A DNA stretch of 64,000 nt. Origin: Entamoeba histolytica HM-1:IMSS. Its lineage: Eukaryota > Evosea > Mastigamoebida > Endamoebidae. Location of the stretch: positions 62,001 through 126,000 of the forward strand of contig NW_001914872.1 in the NCBI RefSeq assembly GCF_000208925.1. The letters are read 5' to 3'. This document shows, in pieces, positions 51,524-61,040 of this stretch; position 1 is the stretch's first letter; the number at the start of each line of letters is the position of its first letter. The position numbers and the translations under genes are program-made. The notes under the pieces were generated by a model. It saw nothing but the letters and a program-made list of their open reading frames with translations, searched no databases and had not been told where the DNA came from.

Positions 51524-54500
51524 ATGATTAGTATTATAATACAGTTCATTGTAATTGGAAATGCACTCCAATGTTCTCCTGGATGTCCTGCATGTTTAAC
51601 TAGTTATACATGTGCAAGTCATTGCTTAGCTGGATATGAACAAGATAATTCCTGTAGACATTGTCAATGGGTAAATCCATATAAACCAGTTACAGAAGCA
51701 TATATTCCAAACAATGATGAATGTTTGAAAACAACAAATGTTATACAAAAAACAGGATGGTTACCATCAGATATTCAAGAGATAAAATTAAATGAAAAAA
51801 TAATCTTTACATTAAACGATGATTCAAGTGTAGATTATAGTTTTTGTCAATATAAACAAAAATATAGATTTGGAAAATGGTTTAAAATTAATTTAAATCA
51901 AGTTACTAATGCTGTATTTGTTGCTGAAATTGAAAAAATAAATAAAGCACCTGTTATATTTTCTCTTGATATGACAAATTCAAATTCTTTTGATCAAAAT
52001 CCTCATTGTTATGCTCATAACCAAATGAATAAAGATGAATATAATTTTACTATGATGGTACCTGCTTATAAATCACATTCTAATAAAAGTGATGAATTTA
52101 TTTATCTTTTTACATCTATTGAAGGTTGTGGAAATGCTGAAATGTCTTTAACAATTTCTCAAATGGATGGAAAATATTTTGATCCATATTATATTTTTAC
52201 TCAAGAAGTTGCTGATTCTTTAGCTTCAGATTTAACTAAAGAAGAATTTGTTCATTTTCCTGTAAAAGCAAGAGGAATTCATGATTATTCATATTGTGCT
52301 CAATGTAGATTAATGAAATTTTTATTGTTTAGAATGAATTTTAAAGGTGATTATTCTATTTTACTTGATAGTACTGCTGCAGATAAAGTTAATTATCTTC
52401 AAGAATATACTGCAAATAATACTTGTAAAGTACTTTATATTGGTAAACCTTTTGGTCATATATTAAGTAGAAATAATGGGTTTAAAGTTAGAATTCGTGG
52501 AGATGAATCATCTCAAACAACTGAAAGATTTTTTACTGTATTAACTGAAGATAAAGGAAGTGATATTGATGTAGTTTTTAGAGCTATTTGTCCACATGAT
52601 TGTAATCATAAATTAGGTCAAGGTATCTGTGTTACTGAAGAAGGAAGATGTCGTTGCAATCCAGGATTTGGAGGTGATGATTGTCATAAATTATGTTATT
52701 ATAATAATCAATGGCAAGTAGAAAATCATAACGGTTTATGTAAATATGGAACATATGGATGTGATTCATATTGTCATTGTGATGATTCTGATTATATTCA
52801 ACGTAATAATCTATGTGTTTATCCAAGTTGTCTTACTGGGAAATTAGGACCAAAAGATGAATGTTCACAAGGAAGTGATGGTTGTACGGAAACATGTAGA
52901 TGTGATACAGAGAATGGATTTTTTAGAACAGAAAATAAAAGATGTAAATATGAAAAATGTGGTAATGGAATAATTGATACTATAACACTTAGTGATGGAA
53001 CAACAAAAAAAGAACAATGTGATGGTGGAGTTAATTGTGATTCATTTTGTTATTGTGTTAGTGGATATATTCCTGATCCAGATAATCCAGGGTCATGTAT
53101 GTCAAAACGAATTTCTACTGGAGCTATTATTGGAATAATATTAGGAAGTTCAGTAGGATTGTTATTTATTATGGGATTATTCATATTATTATTTTTCGTT
53201 TTGTTAAGGTATGAAAGAGCTGATATTGAAGTATTTAAACAACAACAACCAACATATCATTATTATATTAATGGATCATTAAATAAAGAACCTTTAAAAA
53301 TTAATAGATATAAAGTATTTCCATATGAGTTAGATTATGGTAATGAAAATGGAACAACAGATATAGAAGATACAAGATTTGAAAGAATTGAAGTGAAAAA
53401 TTATTCTAAAAATAAATATATGATGATTATTTTTCATACACCAAATAATCCTAAATTTGTTTTTCATTTTGAACCTCAAGTTCTTATCATTAGACCTCAT
53501 TCTCCATCAAAAATTATTACAAGTTATATGACACTTCATTGTACTACAAAAATTAGAGATATGAAAATTCCATATACTGTTTGGTTTAGTAAATCAAAAT
53601 CTACACTTGAAACTATTGCAGAATTATTAAAAGATAAAACATTTAATGATTGGACTCAAGATAACCAAAGACAAATGGAAAAACTTTGTAAAAATGTTGC
53701 TAAACATTATCATTATAATCTTACTATTACTACAGATGCAGCATCTTCTACTCATATTGATATGGATGAATTAAATATGTCTGAAAAACCTATTGCTGAA
53801 GGAGCTATGGGTCAAGTGTATATAGGAAGTTATCGTAGTGTTCCAGTTGCAGTGAAAGTATTTAAATGGCAAAATTTAACAGAAGAAGAAATGAATGAAT
53901 TAAAACAAGAAGTAATAGCAGAATGTGAAATGATGAGTAAATTAAGAAATCCATTCATTGCAAATTATATGGGATCAGTTACATATTTACCTCAAGTAAC
54001 AATGGTCATTCAATATTTTGTTTTAGGATCATTAGGTGAATATTTAAGAACAGAAAAAGAAGATTTTATAAAGTTATCATATAAATTAAAGATAAAAATG
54101 TTATTTGATACTGCAAGAGGAATGGAATTCTTACATGAAAATAATATTCTTCATTTAGATTTAAAACCTGATAATCTCTTAGTTAATTCATTATACTCAG
54201 ACTCTGCTTGTTGTGTAAAAATTACTGACTTTGGTACTTCAAGAGTAGTAAAGAAAAAAAATAATAATGAAGACAAAGGTTTGGGTACTCCAATTTATGC
54301 TGCTCCTGAAACTTATTTTGATAGATATTCTTTTGCAAGTGATGTATATTCTTTTGGTATATCTGCATGGGAAGTTTTTTACCAAGATGAACCTTATAAA
54401 GACTTTAAATCAATATTTGAAATTAAAAATTATGTAGAAAGTGGAAAACGATTACCTTTAGGTGATACTATGCCTCAAATATTAAAAGAAGTTATTAGTG

Positions 54501-54691
54501 AATCATGGAAACAAGAGCCTGACCAAAGAATTACTTTTGAACAAATTACTAGACTTCTTCTTAAAGCAGATGATGAATCAGGAAATCATTCTGAATTAGA
54601 TATTGGTGTTTCTGATGAAAAGATAGAAGAATTAATTTTAAAAAGAACACAACGTATGCAAAATCAAATATGTGATTTGAATCATGATTAG
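51524..54691 (+). CDS. Transmembrane receptor-like kinase (TMK family)
   Basis: A 1055-residue type I membrane protein. A short signal peptide (ISIIIQFIVIGNALQC) leads into a cysteine-rich start (CSPGCPACLTSYTCASHC), a long ectodomain without repeats, then EGF-like/Cys-rich modules at about 350-525 (GRCRCNPGFGGDDCHKLC; GCDSYCHCDD; DGCTETCRCD; NCDSFCYCVSGY). One span follows at about 530-562 (AIIGIILGSSVGLLFIMGLF), then a ~190-residue linker and a kinase at about 752-1025: IAEGAMGQVYIG, VAVKVF, HLDLKPDNLLV (~875; HLD in place of HRD), ITDFGTSR (~901), APETYF and SDVYSFGISAWE. This is the layout of the large Entamoeba transmembrane-kinase family, which acts in surface sensing and phagocytosis. 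The ligand is unknown. Confidence 0.93.
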   Translation: MISIIIQFIVIGNALQCSPGCPACLTSYTCASHCLAGYEQDNSCRHCQWVNPYKPVTEAYIPNNDECLKTTNVIQKTGWLPSDIQEIKLNEKIIFTLNDDSSVDYSFCQYKQKYRFGKWFKINLNQVTNAVFVAEIEKINKAPVIFSLDMTNSNSFDQNPHCYAHNQMNKDEYNFTMMVPAYKSHSNKSDEFIYLFTSIEGCGNAEMSLTISQMDGKYFDPYYIFTQEVADSLASDLTKEEFVHFPVKARGIHDYSYCAQCRLMKFLLFRMNFKGDYSILLDSTAADKVNYLQEYTANNTCKVLYIGKPFGHILSRNNGFKVRIRGDESSQTTERFFTVLTEDKGSDIDVVFRAICPHDCNHKLGQGICVTEEGRCRCNPGFGGDDCHKLCYYNNQWQVENHNGLCKYGTYGCDSYCHCDDSDYIQRNNLCVYPSCLTGKLGPKDECSQGSDGCTETCRCDTENGFFRTENKRCKYEKCGNGIIDTITLSDGTTKKEQCDGGVNCDSFCYCVSGYIPDPDNPGSCMSKRISTGAIIGIILGSSVGLLFIMGLFILLFFVLLRYERADIEVFKQQQPTYHYYINGSLNKEPLKINRYKVFPYELDYGNENGTTDIEDTRFERIEVKNYSKNKYMMIIFHTPNNPKFVFHFEPQVLIIRPHSPSKIITSYMTLHCTTKIRDMKIPYTVWFSKSKSTLETIAELLKDKTFNDWTQDNQRQMEKLCKNVAKHYHYNLTITTDAASSTHIDMDELNMSEKPIAEGAMGQVYIGSYRSVPVAVKVFKWQNLTEEEMNELKQEVIAECEMMSKLRNPFIANYMGSVTYLPQVTMVIQYFVLGSLGEYLRTEKEDFIKLSYKLKIKMLFDTARGMEFLHENNILHLDLKPDNLLVNSLYSDSACCVKITDFGTSRVVKKKNNNEDKGLGTPIYAAPETYFDRYSFASDVYSFGISAWEVFYQDEPYKDFKSIFEIKNYVESGKRLPLGDTMPQILKEVISESWKQEPDQRITFEQITRLLLKADDESGNHSELDIGVSDEKIEELILKRTQRMQNQICDLNHD

Positions 54692-54781
54692 TTTATTGAT
54701 TTATTAATTATTGTTATTAATTTCTTTTGTTTTTTTTTTTATTATTAAAATCAAAGAATAGTTTTGTTATTCAAATTTCAT

Positions 54782-55694
54782 TTAAAAGAAGGAGATAAAA
54801 ACGAGAATCAACGCCAATGAAATAAAAGAAAGAGATGCAGAATTTGAATCAATACATCCTGTTTTATCACATCCCTCTTTACATGAAAGACTACACCTCA
54901 AACACATTCCTTCATCTTCATAATAATGGAATTTACACATAGCACATCCTTCACTATTTGAACATTCCCCTTCACAATTCTCACATCTAGTACAATATCC
55001 ATCCTTTAAATAATATCCATCTTCACATTCTGTACAACCAGAATCACCACATTTATCAGACTTACAAGCTCCACAAGCTAATAATTTGAATATAAAATAT
55101 TAACAAAGATAGAATAAATAAACAAACAATTACAAAATCCATCTTTGGAATAATATCCTGTTTCACATTCTGTACATCCTGTAATAGAGGCACATTTTCC
55201 TGATTTACATTTATAACAAGTATAACAATTTCCTTCTTTTAAGAAATAATCAGGTAAACAATTTGTACATTTATTTTGTGGATCACAACTACCAGTAACA
55301 CAATTTAAGCAATCTATTCTATTATTTTATTTTTCATATTTTAATTTAATTAAAACAAACACTCACATGAACTTGAATTTTGGATAAATCCAGTATTACA
55401 ACTTGTTTTTTCTTCTGAAGTAAACCCATCTAAATCTATTGAAATTTAATATTAAACTAAAATAACAATATTTTTCATTACATTTAACAAACATTCACAA
55501 TTAACTGCTGCATCTTGTGATGGTATTTGTTTATATCCTGGTTTACAAGAAGTACATTTAGTAGAATCACAACTATTACATCCAGGATATACTCCATCAC
55601 ATTCTAAGCAATCTCCTCTATTATTGAGATATTGATTACTGTCACATTCTGCAAGAGAAATACTAATCAAGAATAATATAACAATGGGGTGCAT
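54782..55694 (-). CDS. Cysteine-rich surface protein, four exons, probable GPI anchor
   Basis: Spliced model complement(join(54782..55077, 55128..55313, 55361..55435, 55493..55694)), 252 residues. Introns at 55436-55492 (57 nt), 55314-55360 (47) and 55078-55127 (50) all begin GTTTGTT, end (A/T)TAG or ATAG and are all phase 1. Removing them gives one continuous frame. It has a signal peptide (HPIVILFLISISLAEC), then about ten CxxC-type modules (CNSCDSTKCTSCKPGYK; CTECETGYYSKDGFC; CTECEDGYYLKDGYC), and ends SASLSFISLALILVFISFF, a hydrophobic tail without charged cytosolic end, as for GPI-anchor addition. Modules resemble furin-like/variant-surface-type repeats and the ectodomains of Entamoeba transmembrane kinases. 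It converges with the kinase gene (91 bp between stops). Surface location is inferred. Confidence 0.85.
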
Positions 55695-56362
55695 GAAATA
55701 ATGTTATTATTTTTATATTTTTTTAATACTTTTAAATTTGTAGGTTTTCTTTTATTTTTATCTAATAATCCGACTTTTTCCCGTTCATTTCCATTATTCT
55801 TACTTCTTTGATTATTTCATCTGAAATGAATTAATCTTGTTTGTATTATAGTTTTTGAGTTATTATTACTTTTTAATAAAAACGAAAGTAAAATTAGATA
55901 AATAACAATTTTATTTTTTGTGTTAATAGATAATAATTAACTTCATAATAATATCTTTTATTTTTTTATTATTACTTTTTTAATTAATGTTATTATAAAT
56001 CTCTACTAAAAGTTGAAAAATCTTTTTTGAATATTCTTTTGGTTTTTAAATATGAAAATTTCACTAATGATAGGATGGATTAATCTATTTCTTCAATACA
56101 TATTAAATTCTCACTATTTATTTTCTTCTAATTTAATTATTTTAAATAAAAAGGTATTTCCATTAAAAAAATGATAATAATTTTCATTTCATTGATTCAA
56201 AATGTTTATATTGTTTAAATAGAATTTTGTGTTTAATAACAAAAATATAATATTTTGTTTATTTTCGTTTTATAAAACAATAATAGGTGGTATCTTTTCT
56301 AGAGAAAAAAATCAATATTTAAAATTTCATGAAAAAATCTCAAGATTGTGAGAAAGTTTTGT
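55695..56362. other. AT-rich intergenic region
   Basis: Divergent spacer between the Cys-rich surface gene and the next gene; only A- and T-rich runs. Confidence 0.4.
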
Positions 56363-57691
56363 ATGGGAAGTGGAATATCTAAAAACATCAATCAAATTAT
56401 TGAAGAATATGACCAGAGTAAAAGCAAAGAAATATTTGATTCCATTGAATCAATTACTATTAAATGTGATGAACAAGAACAAATAGAATTATATCAAAAT
56501 TTTATTAGTCATGAGTCTATACGGAACAAGTGTATTCAATTTATTAGTGATGCTATAACATCTTTTAAAAAAAGAGACTGGTATGAAAGTTCAAATCATA
56601 TCATTCTAATCATGAAATTACTTCCACTAGTATTACCATCTTTATCAAATAATATTCTTGAATCAATTACATTATATGTAATTAGTTCATATCCAGATTA
56701 TAACCCATTGTTATTTCTTTGTTTATCTAAACCTTTATATAAACAACCACAACTTTCATTATCTCTCTCTTCACAATATTTAATTAAATTGATGAAATGT
56801 TCATTTGATTATTCTGATGAATATTCATTATTACTAACATTACTGTTATATTCTGATACTATTAAAAATCAAATTAAGACATCATTTCTTTCATTATCAA
56901 CACAAGATGCTTTTGCTGCAATGTTATCCAGACCATTGAAGAATGTATCTTTACCATTATTTATTACTTATTTATCATTCAAAGAATGTAACCAAACATT
57001 ATTATTAAACCATTTATCATTATTAACAACAACAGATCAGAATAGTTTAATGGTTATTATGCAAGGATTATTACAGACATCTCAAACATCATTTCCACAA
57101 CCAAATATTTTTGATTTATTATTACCTTATTTATATCCAGATTATCCACCAGCTCTTCTTTCATCAGTATCAGCAGTTCTTTATAATACATCTCTTTTTG
57201 CAACAGATTTATCTCCATCTGCATCAAATGCATTAATTTCAACATTTATTTTATATTCATCTCCACACCAACTCACATCAAATAACTTTAATTTATTCCA
57301 GTTGTTAGGAAGAATTATTCATCGTTTATTACATAACAGAAATACTAATCTCCTTTATTCTTTAGTAAATTCGTTAGATTCTCTTAAACAAATTCTTCAA
57401 CGACCAGTTTCTTCATTAGAACTACCAGATGCATTTAAAATATGGGATGAAGATAGTTATAGAGAATATCTTCAAGAGTCTAAATTAAAAATATTGATTA
57501 GTCATTCTGAAAAAGTATTACCAATTCTTTCTGATTATTCATTATCTGAAGCACAATTATTAAACACTAAATTATTTGATGAAATATCAACAAATCAGTT
57601 ACAAACAGACTTTGATGAATTATATCAATGGTCTTTACCAATATGGGTAAAAGAAGTCAAATCAACAATGTCTTCAGTGTTATGGTGTTAG
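56363..57691 (+). CDS. Predicted N-myristoylated helical protein, Dymeclin/HID1-like?
   Basis: The first ATG is at 56363 and starts MGSGISKN, a good N-myristoylation signal (Gly2, Ser6, Lys7); the upstream GTG extension is rejected. The 442-residue protein is a helical solenoid rich in Leu and Ser (QPQLSLSLSSQYLIKLMKCS; LLSSVSAVLYNTSLFATDLS; LLGRIIHRLLHNRNTNLLYS). N-myristoylated helical proteins with this composition include Dymeclin and HID1, both Golgi-associated, but they are longer and I find no decisive motif. It could equally be an unrelated scaffold. The DENN gene follows on the same strand. Confidence 0.6.
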   Translation: MGSGISKNINQIIEEYDQSKSKEIFDSIESITIKCDEQEQIELYQNFISHESIRNKCIQFISDAITSFKKRDWYESSNHIILIMKLLPLVLPSLSNNILESITLYVISSYPDYNPLLFLCLSKPLYKQPQLSLSLSSQYLIKLMKCSFDYSDEYSLLLTLLLYSDTIKNQIKTSFLSLSTQDAFAAMLSRPLKNVSLPLFITYLSFKECNQTLLLNHLSLLTTTDQNSLMVIMQGLLQTSQTSFPQPNIFDLLLPYLYPDYPPALLSSVSAVLYNTSLFATDLSPSASNALISTFILYSSPHQLTSNNFNLFQLLGRIIHRLLHNRNTNLLYSLVNSLDSLKQILQRPVSSLELPDAFKIWDEDSYREYLQESKLKILISHSEKVLPILSDYSLSEAQLLNTKLFDEISTNQLQTDFDELYQWSLPIWVKEVKSTMSSVLWC

Positions 57692-57764
57692 GCTATTTAA
57701 TTTTAAATAAATTTGTTATTTTCAAGTAATAATTTTGTTTTTTGAATGATTCTCAAAGAAAGTT

Positions 57765-57802
57765 AAAAGATAATAAAAGTAATAAAAGATAATAAAAGTA
57801 AT
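57765..57802 (+). repeat. Two 19-bp tandem repeats
   Basis: aaaagataataaaagtaat occurs twice in a row (57765-57783, 57784-57802), about 60 bp before the start of the DENN-domain gene. Confidence 0.7.
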
Positions 57803-57863
57803 TAAAAAAAACATAAGATTATTAAAAATTAAAAGAACTAAAGTTTTTAAGAAGGAAGAAACA

Positions 57864-59909
57864 ATGGAACTATGTCACAAACAAGAAAAATGTGTTATTC
57901 GATTTCAAATTTATTATTGTATTATTGATAAAAGAAAAGAAGATTATTATGCACTTGTTAGAATTAATACAAAAGTATTTAAAGTTATTGTTCCAATGGA
58001 AAATTATTGGTATAACGCATTTTTATATGAAATGTTTGATTCAATTTAAATGTTAATTAAAATATTAAAAAATCATGTTATACTTATTTTATATAGTCCT
58101 TTTAATGAAGTACCAAATGGATTTACTATATCATTTTGTACTACCCATGATGAGTGTGTAGGAAATACTTACATTAAGCTAACTCCACAACACTCTTTAA
58201 CAAAAAAATACCCAATTCAAACACAAAGCATTGTTGGAGAAACATTAATTTATTCATCTGTTTATATTACAAATACAACAAAGATTCAATCATTGTCATT
58301 ATTTAAAAATGGAATTCTTAAATGGAGAAAAGGAATAATACCAAATACAACTATTAAAGTTAGTAAATCAAATTGTATTTATCCTATATTTGATGGAAAT
58401 CAATATCATATTATTTATAATCAACTGGATACAACTCTTCAAATTACTATGAATCAACCATATTATCATCTTTGTTATTATTTCATTCATAACCAATCAT
58501 TACCTTCTTATACATCTTTACATATTCCTTCAATTTTACTTAATTCTCTTGGTCCAAGTCAACTTATTGGACTTTTTTTAGCTTTGTTAATTAATAAAAG
58601 AATTATTTTAACATCTAAATGTACTACAACAGTTGTTTTTGCAGTATTACAACTATTAGATTTTATTGTTCCATTTGAATATACTTCATTTTGTAAAGCT
58701 CCTTGTACATTAGATGAAATAACTCCATTATCTTCTTATTTTATTGGAGTAGTATCAAATGAATCTATTATTCGTCCAGGAGTTATATCTGTTGATTTAG
58801 ATAAAGGAATTATTTATGGTCCTTTCATCAATATACCTCCATCCGTTACTTCATCCCTTCTTTCTAACATAGGTCATTTAAGGGTAAAAAAAGATTCTCG
58901 TTATTTTATAGCTTTTAGATGGTTTATGGCACAATTATTGATTAATGCAAAATCATGTTTAGCTTACAGTTGGATATCTGATTGTCCCAAAGTTTTTTTT
59001 GATAGATGTTCATGGTTATTATCATTACCTGAAGATTGGTTTGAATTTGGATTAATTCTTAGTAAAACACCAATGTTTTGTCAATATTTATATAAAAACA
59101 ATGGAGAGTTTAATAAATGGATTAGCATTTATGAAGGATATTCATTTGATGAGGTATGTTCAAAAATTGACTCTTTATCTTATTCAATTCAGATAGGAAA
59201 AAAAGGTATTTCTCAAAGTATTAATTGGATTGCTTCAGCATTTAAGACAGTGAATATTGATAAAGTAAATTGTTATTTAAATATTCCTCCAACACTAGAG
59301 AATAAAAGAAAAATACCAAATAATAATAATGCTATTAATGAAGTTGAATGGATTTATAAACCTAATACAATGTCTTCAAAAAAATTCAATGAAACAATTA
59401 AATCACAAAGAGGAAGAATTTCTATCTGTTATTCACTAGAACAACTTGCTCATCAAACGTGGTTAATAGAACAAGCTAGATTTGAAACACTTAGTAAAAT
59501 TGTTATTGAATTAAGTGATGTTTGTTTAAAGGAAAATGATGATGAGACATTAGCATGGATTATTGACATAAGTGATAAAATAGCAATTGCTTCTAGACAA
59601 AAACTTATTACTAAATTACGTAAAATTCCAATAAAAATTGAAGTATGGAAACTTATATTAGAAAGAAGATTAAAAGAAACTAAAAAGGAAATTTATGAAG
59701 AACCCAATCAAATGGTTTTAAATTATAATTCAATTCAAGTAGAATTAAAGAATAAAATGAAAGACCTTGAAATCTTAATGGCAACTTCTATTTTAAATGG
59801 TATTATTTCATTAATGGAGTTTTTTGGATTAAAAAGTAAAGTATTAGAAGCATTTACAGATGAAATTACAAAATATATTCCATTTGGAAATTTAATTCAA
59901 ACCCACTAG
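57864..59909 (+). CDS. DENN-domain protein (Rab GEF), two exons
   Basis: Spliced model join(57864..58033, 58097..59909), 660 residues. The intron at 58034-58096 (63 nt, GTTTGATTC...TATATAG, phase 2) contains the TAA at 58047 that otherwise ends the first frame after 61 codons; splicing gives NAFLYEIPFNEVPNGFTISF. The core DENN signature is LFLALLINKRIILTSK...VVFAVLQLLDFIVPFEYTSF ... SSYFIGVVSNE ... GVISVDLDKGIIYG at about residues 235-340. A helical C-terminal part follows. DENN proteins load GTP on Rab GTPases in membrane traffic; the Rab partner is not predictable here. The ATG at 58050 inside the intron is not a start. Confidence 0.85.
58034..58096 (+). other. Intron of the DENN gene
   Basis: Donor GTTTGATT, acceptor TATATAG, 63 nt, phase 2; contains an in-frame TAA. 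Confidence 0.8.
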
Positions 59910-60023
59910 AATTAATAATCGTCTTGTATAATTTGATTTCTTTTTTAACTCTGTTTTGAATCAAATTTTTGTATGAACAAAACAGAACCATAAAAATAAG
60001 GAATTAATTCTTTAAATATTTTT

Positions 60024-61040
60024 TTATTCAAATTCAATTGACTCTAATAATGTTGTATTATTTTGAATTGGTTCTTGTTTAATAAATTGAATTTTTGGAA
60101 TATCATCTGCATCTTGCTCAATCCAACAAAGAATACAATTAAAAATATTATTTTTTGTTTGTGCAAGTGGAATATAAGAATGATAGAGACAAAAAATTGT
60201 TGAAGCTAAAATAAGTCCTACAAATACATCTGATGTATAATGAATACGTACTATTGTAAATAAACATAAACCACATGCAACATATAAAAGAACAATAATT
60301 TTAAATGTTAAAGATAATGAGTAATGAAGTCTTTTAGAATGAAAGATAGGATATTGATCATGATAATAAATAAGAAACATTCCAGTTAATGTTATTGAAC
60401 CAGTATGTCCTGAAAACATTTTATCTACTGTTGATACATGAATACCTCCTGAAATAAGGAAACTTTCAACTAATGGATTTCCTGTTGCTGTTGAATAATT
60501 GATAGAAGGGTCATTTAATAGTGTCATATAAACACAAATTATTCTCATTAAGAACATTACTCCCATCAAGGTAACAAACCGTCTTAAGACTATTAGTCTT
60601 CCTTTACATAAAAAGAATCTAAATACCATTACTACAACAAGAAAACCAAGATATTTATCTGCAAATCCAATCAAATCTCTAAAGGAAAAGACAGAAAAAA
60701 GAAGATCATCTAAAACAAATTCTTTAAAATGAATTGTTGGATGTGATCTATACCATTGTCTTTGAAATTCTTGTGCAAAAGAAATTGATAAGCCATTAAG
60801 TAATCCACAAAGAATCATAAATATAAAACAACAAATAATTGGACTAGTAAAGAAAGTTTTCAATGCTTGCAAAAGGTGTTTGAAGGATAGTACTAATCTT
60901 TTTACAAAAAAGAAAGTATCTTTAACAGAAGCCCAAAAATAGTAAGTACAACTTCTCAATCCATTCCAATCTTCAACAGTAATAATCCTATCTTTTGGTT
61001 GTATTATCAAGCAGGACTCAGTTGAAGTGTGTGTGGTCAT
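60024..61040 (-). CDS. PAP2/sphingomyelin-synthase-like membrane enzyme
   Basis: A 338-residue protein with about six membrane spans (for example PIICCFIFMILCGLLNGLSI; FVTLMGVMFLMRIICVYMTL; LTFKIIVLLYVACGLCLFTI). Two catalytic motifs typical of the SMS/PAP2-C family are present: VDKMFSGHTGSI near residue 208 and RIHYTSDVFVGL near 266, giving the His-His-Asp triad. Family enzymes move phosphocholine or phosphoethanolamine head groups onto ceramide, or dephosphorylate lipids. A cytosolic tail rich in Gln/Glu follows the last span. Entamoeba makes ethanolamine-containing phosphosphingolipids, so this is a fair candidate for their synthesis (inference). Confidence 0.85.
   Translation of the reverse strand: MTTHTSTESCLIIQPKDRIITVEDWNGLRSCTYYFWASVKDTFFFVKRLVLSFKHLLQALKTFFTSPIICCFIFMILCGLLNGLSISFAQEFQRQWYRSHPTIHFKEFVLDDLLFSVFSFRDLIGFADKYLGFLVVVMVFRFFLCKGRLIVLRRFVTLMGVMFLMRIICVYMTLLNDPSINYSTATGNPLVESFLISGGIHVSTVDKMFSGHTGSITLTGMFLIYYHDQYPIFHSKRLHYSLSLTFKIIVLLYVACGLCLFTIVRIHYTSDVFVGLILASTIFCLYHSYIPLAQTKNNIFNCILCWIEQDADDIPKIQFIKQEPIQNNTTLLESIEFE

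Noticed and set aside
58050..58096. ATG at 58050 as start of a separate DENN gene
   Set aside because: It lies within a well-formed intron; splicing restores a continuous N-terminus.
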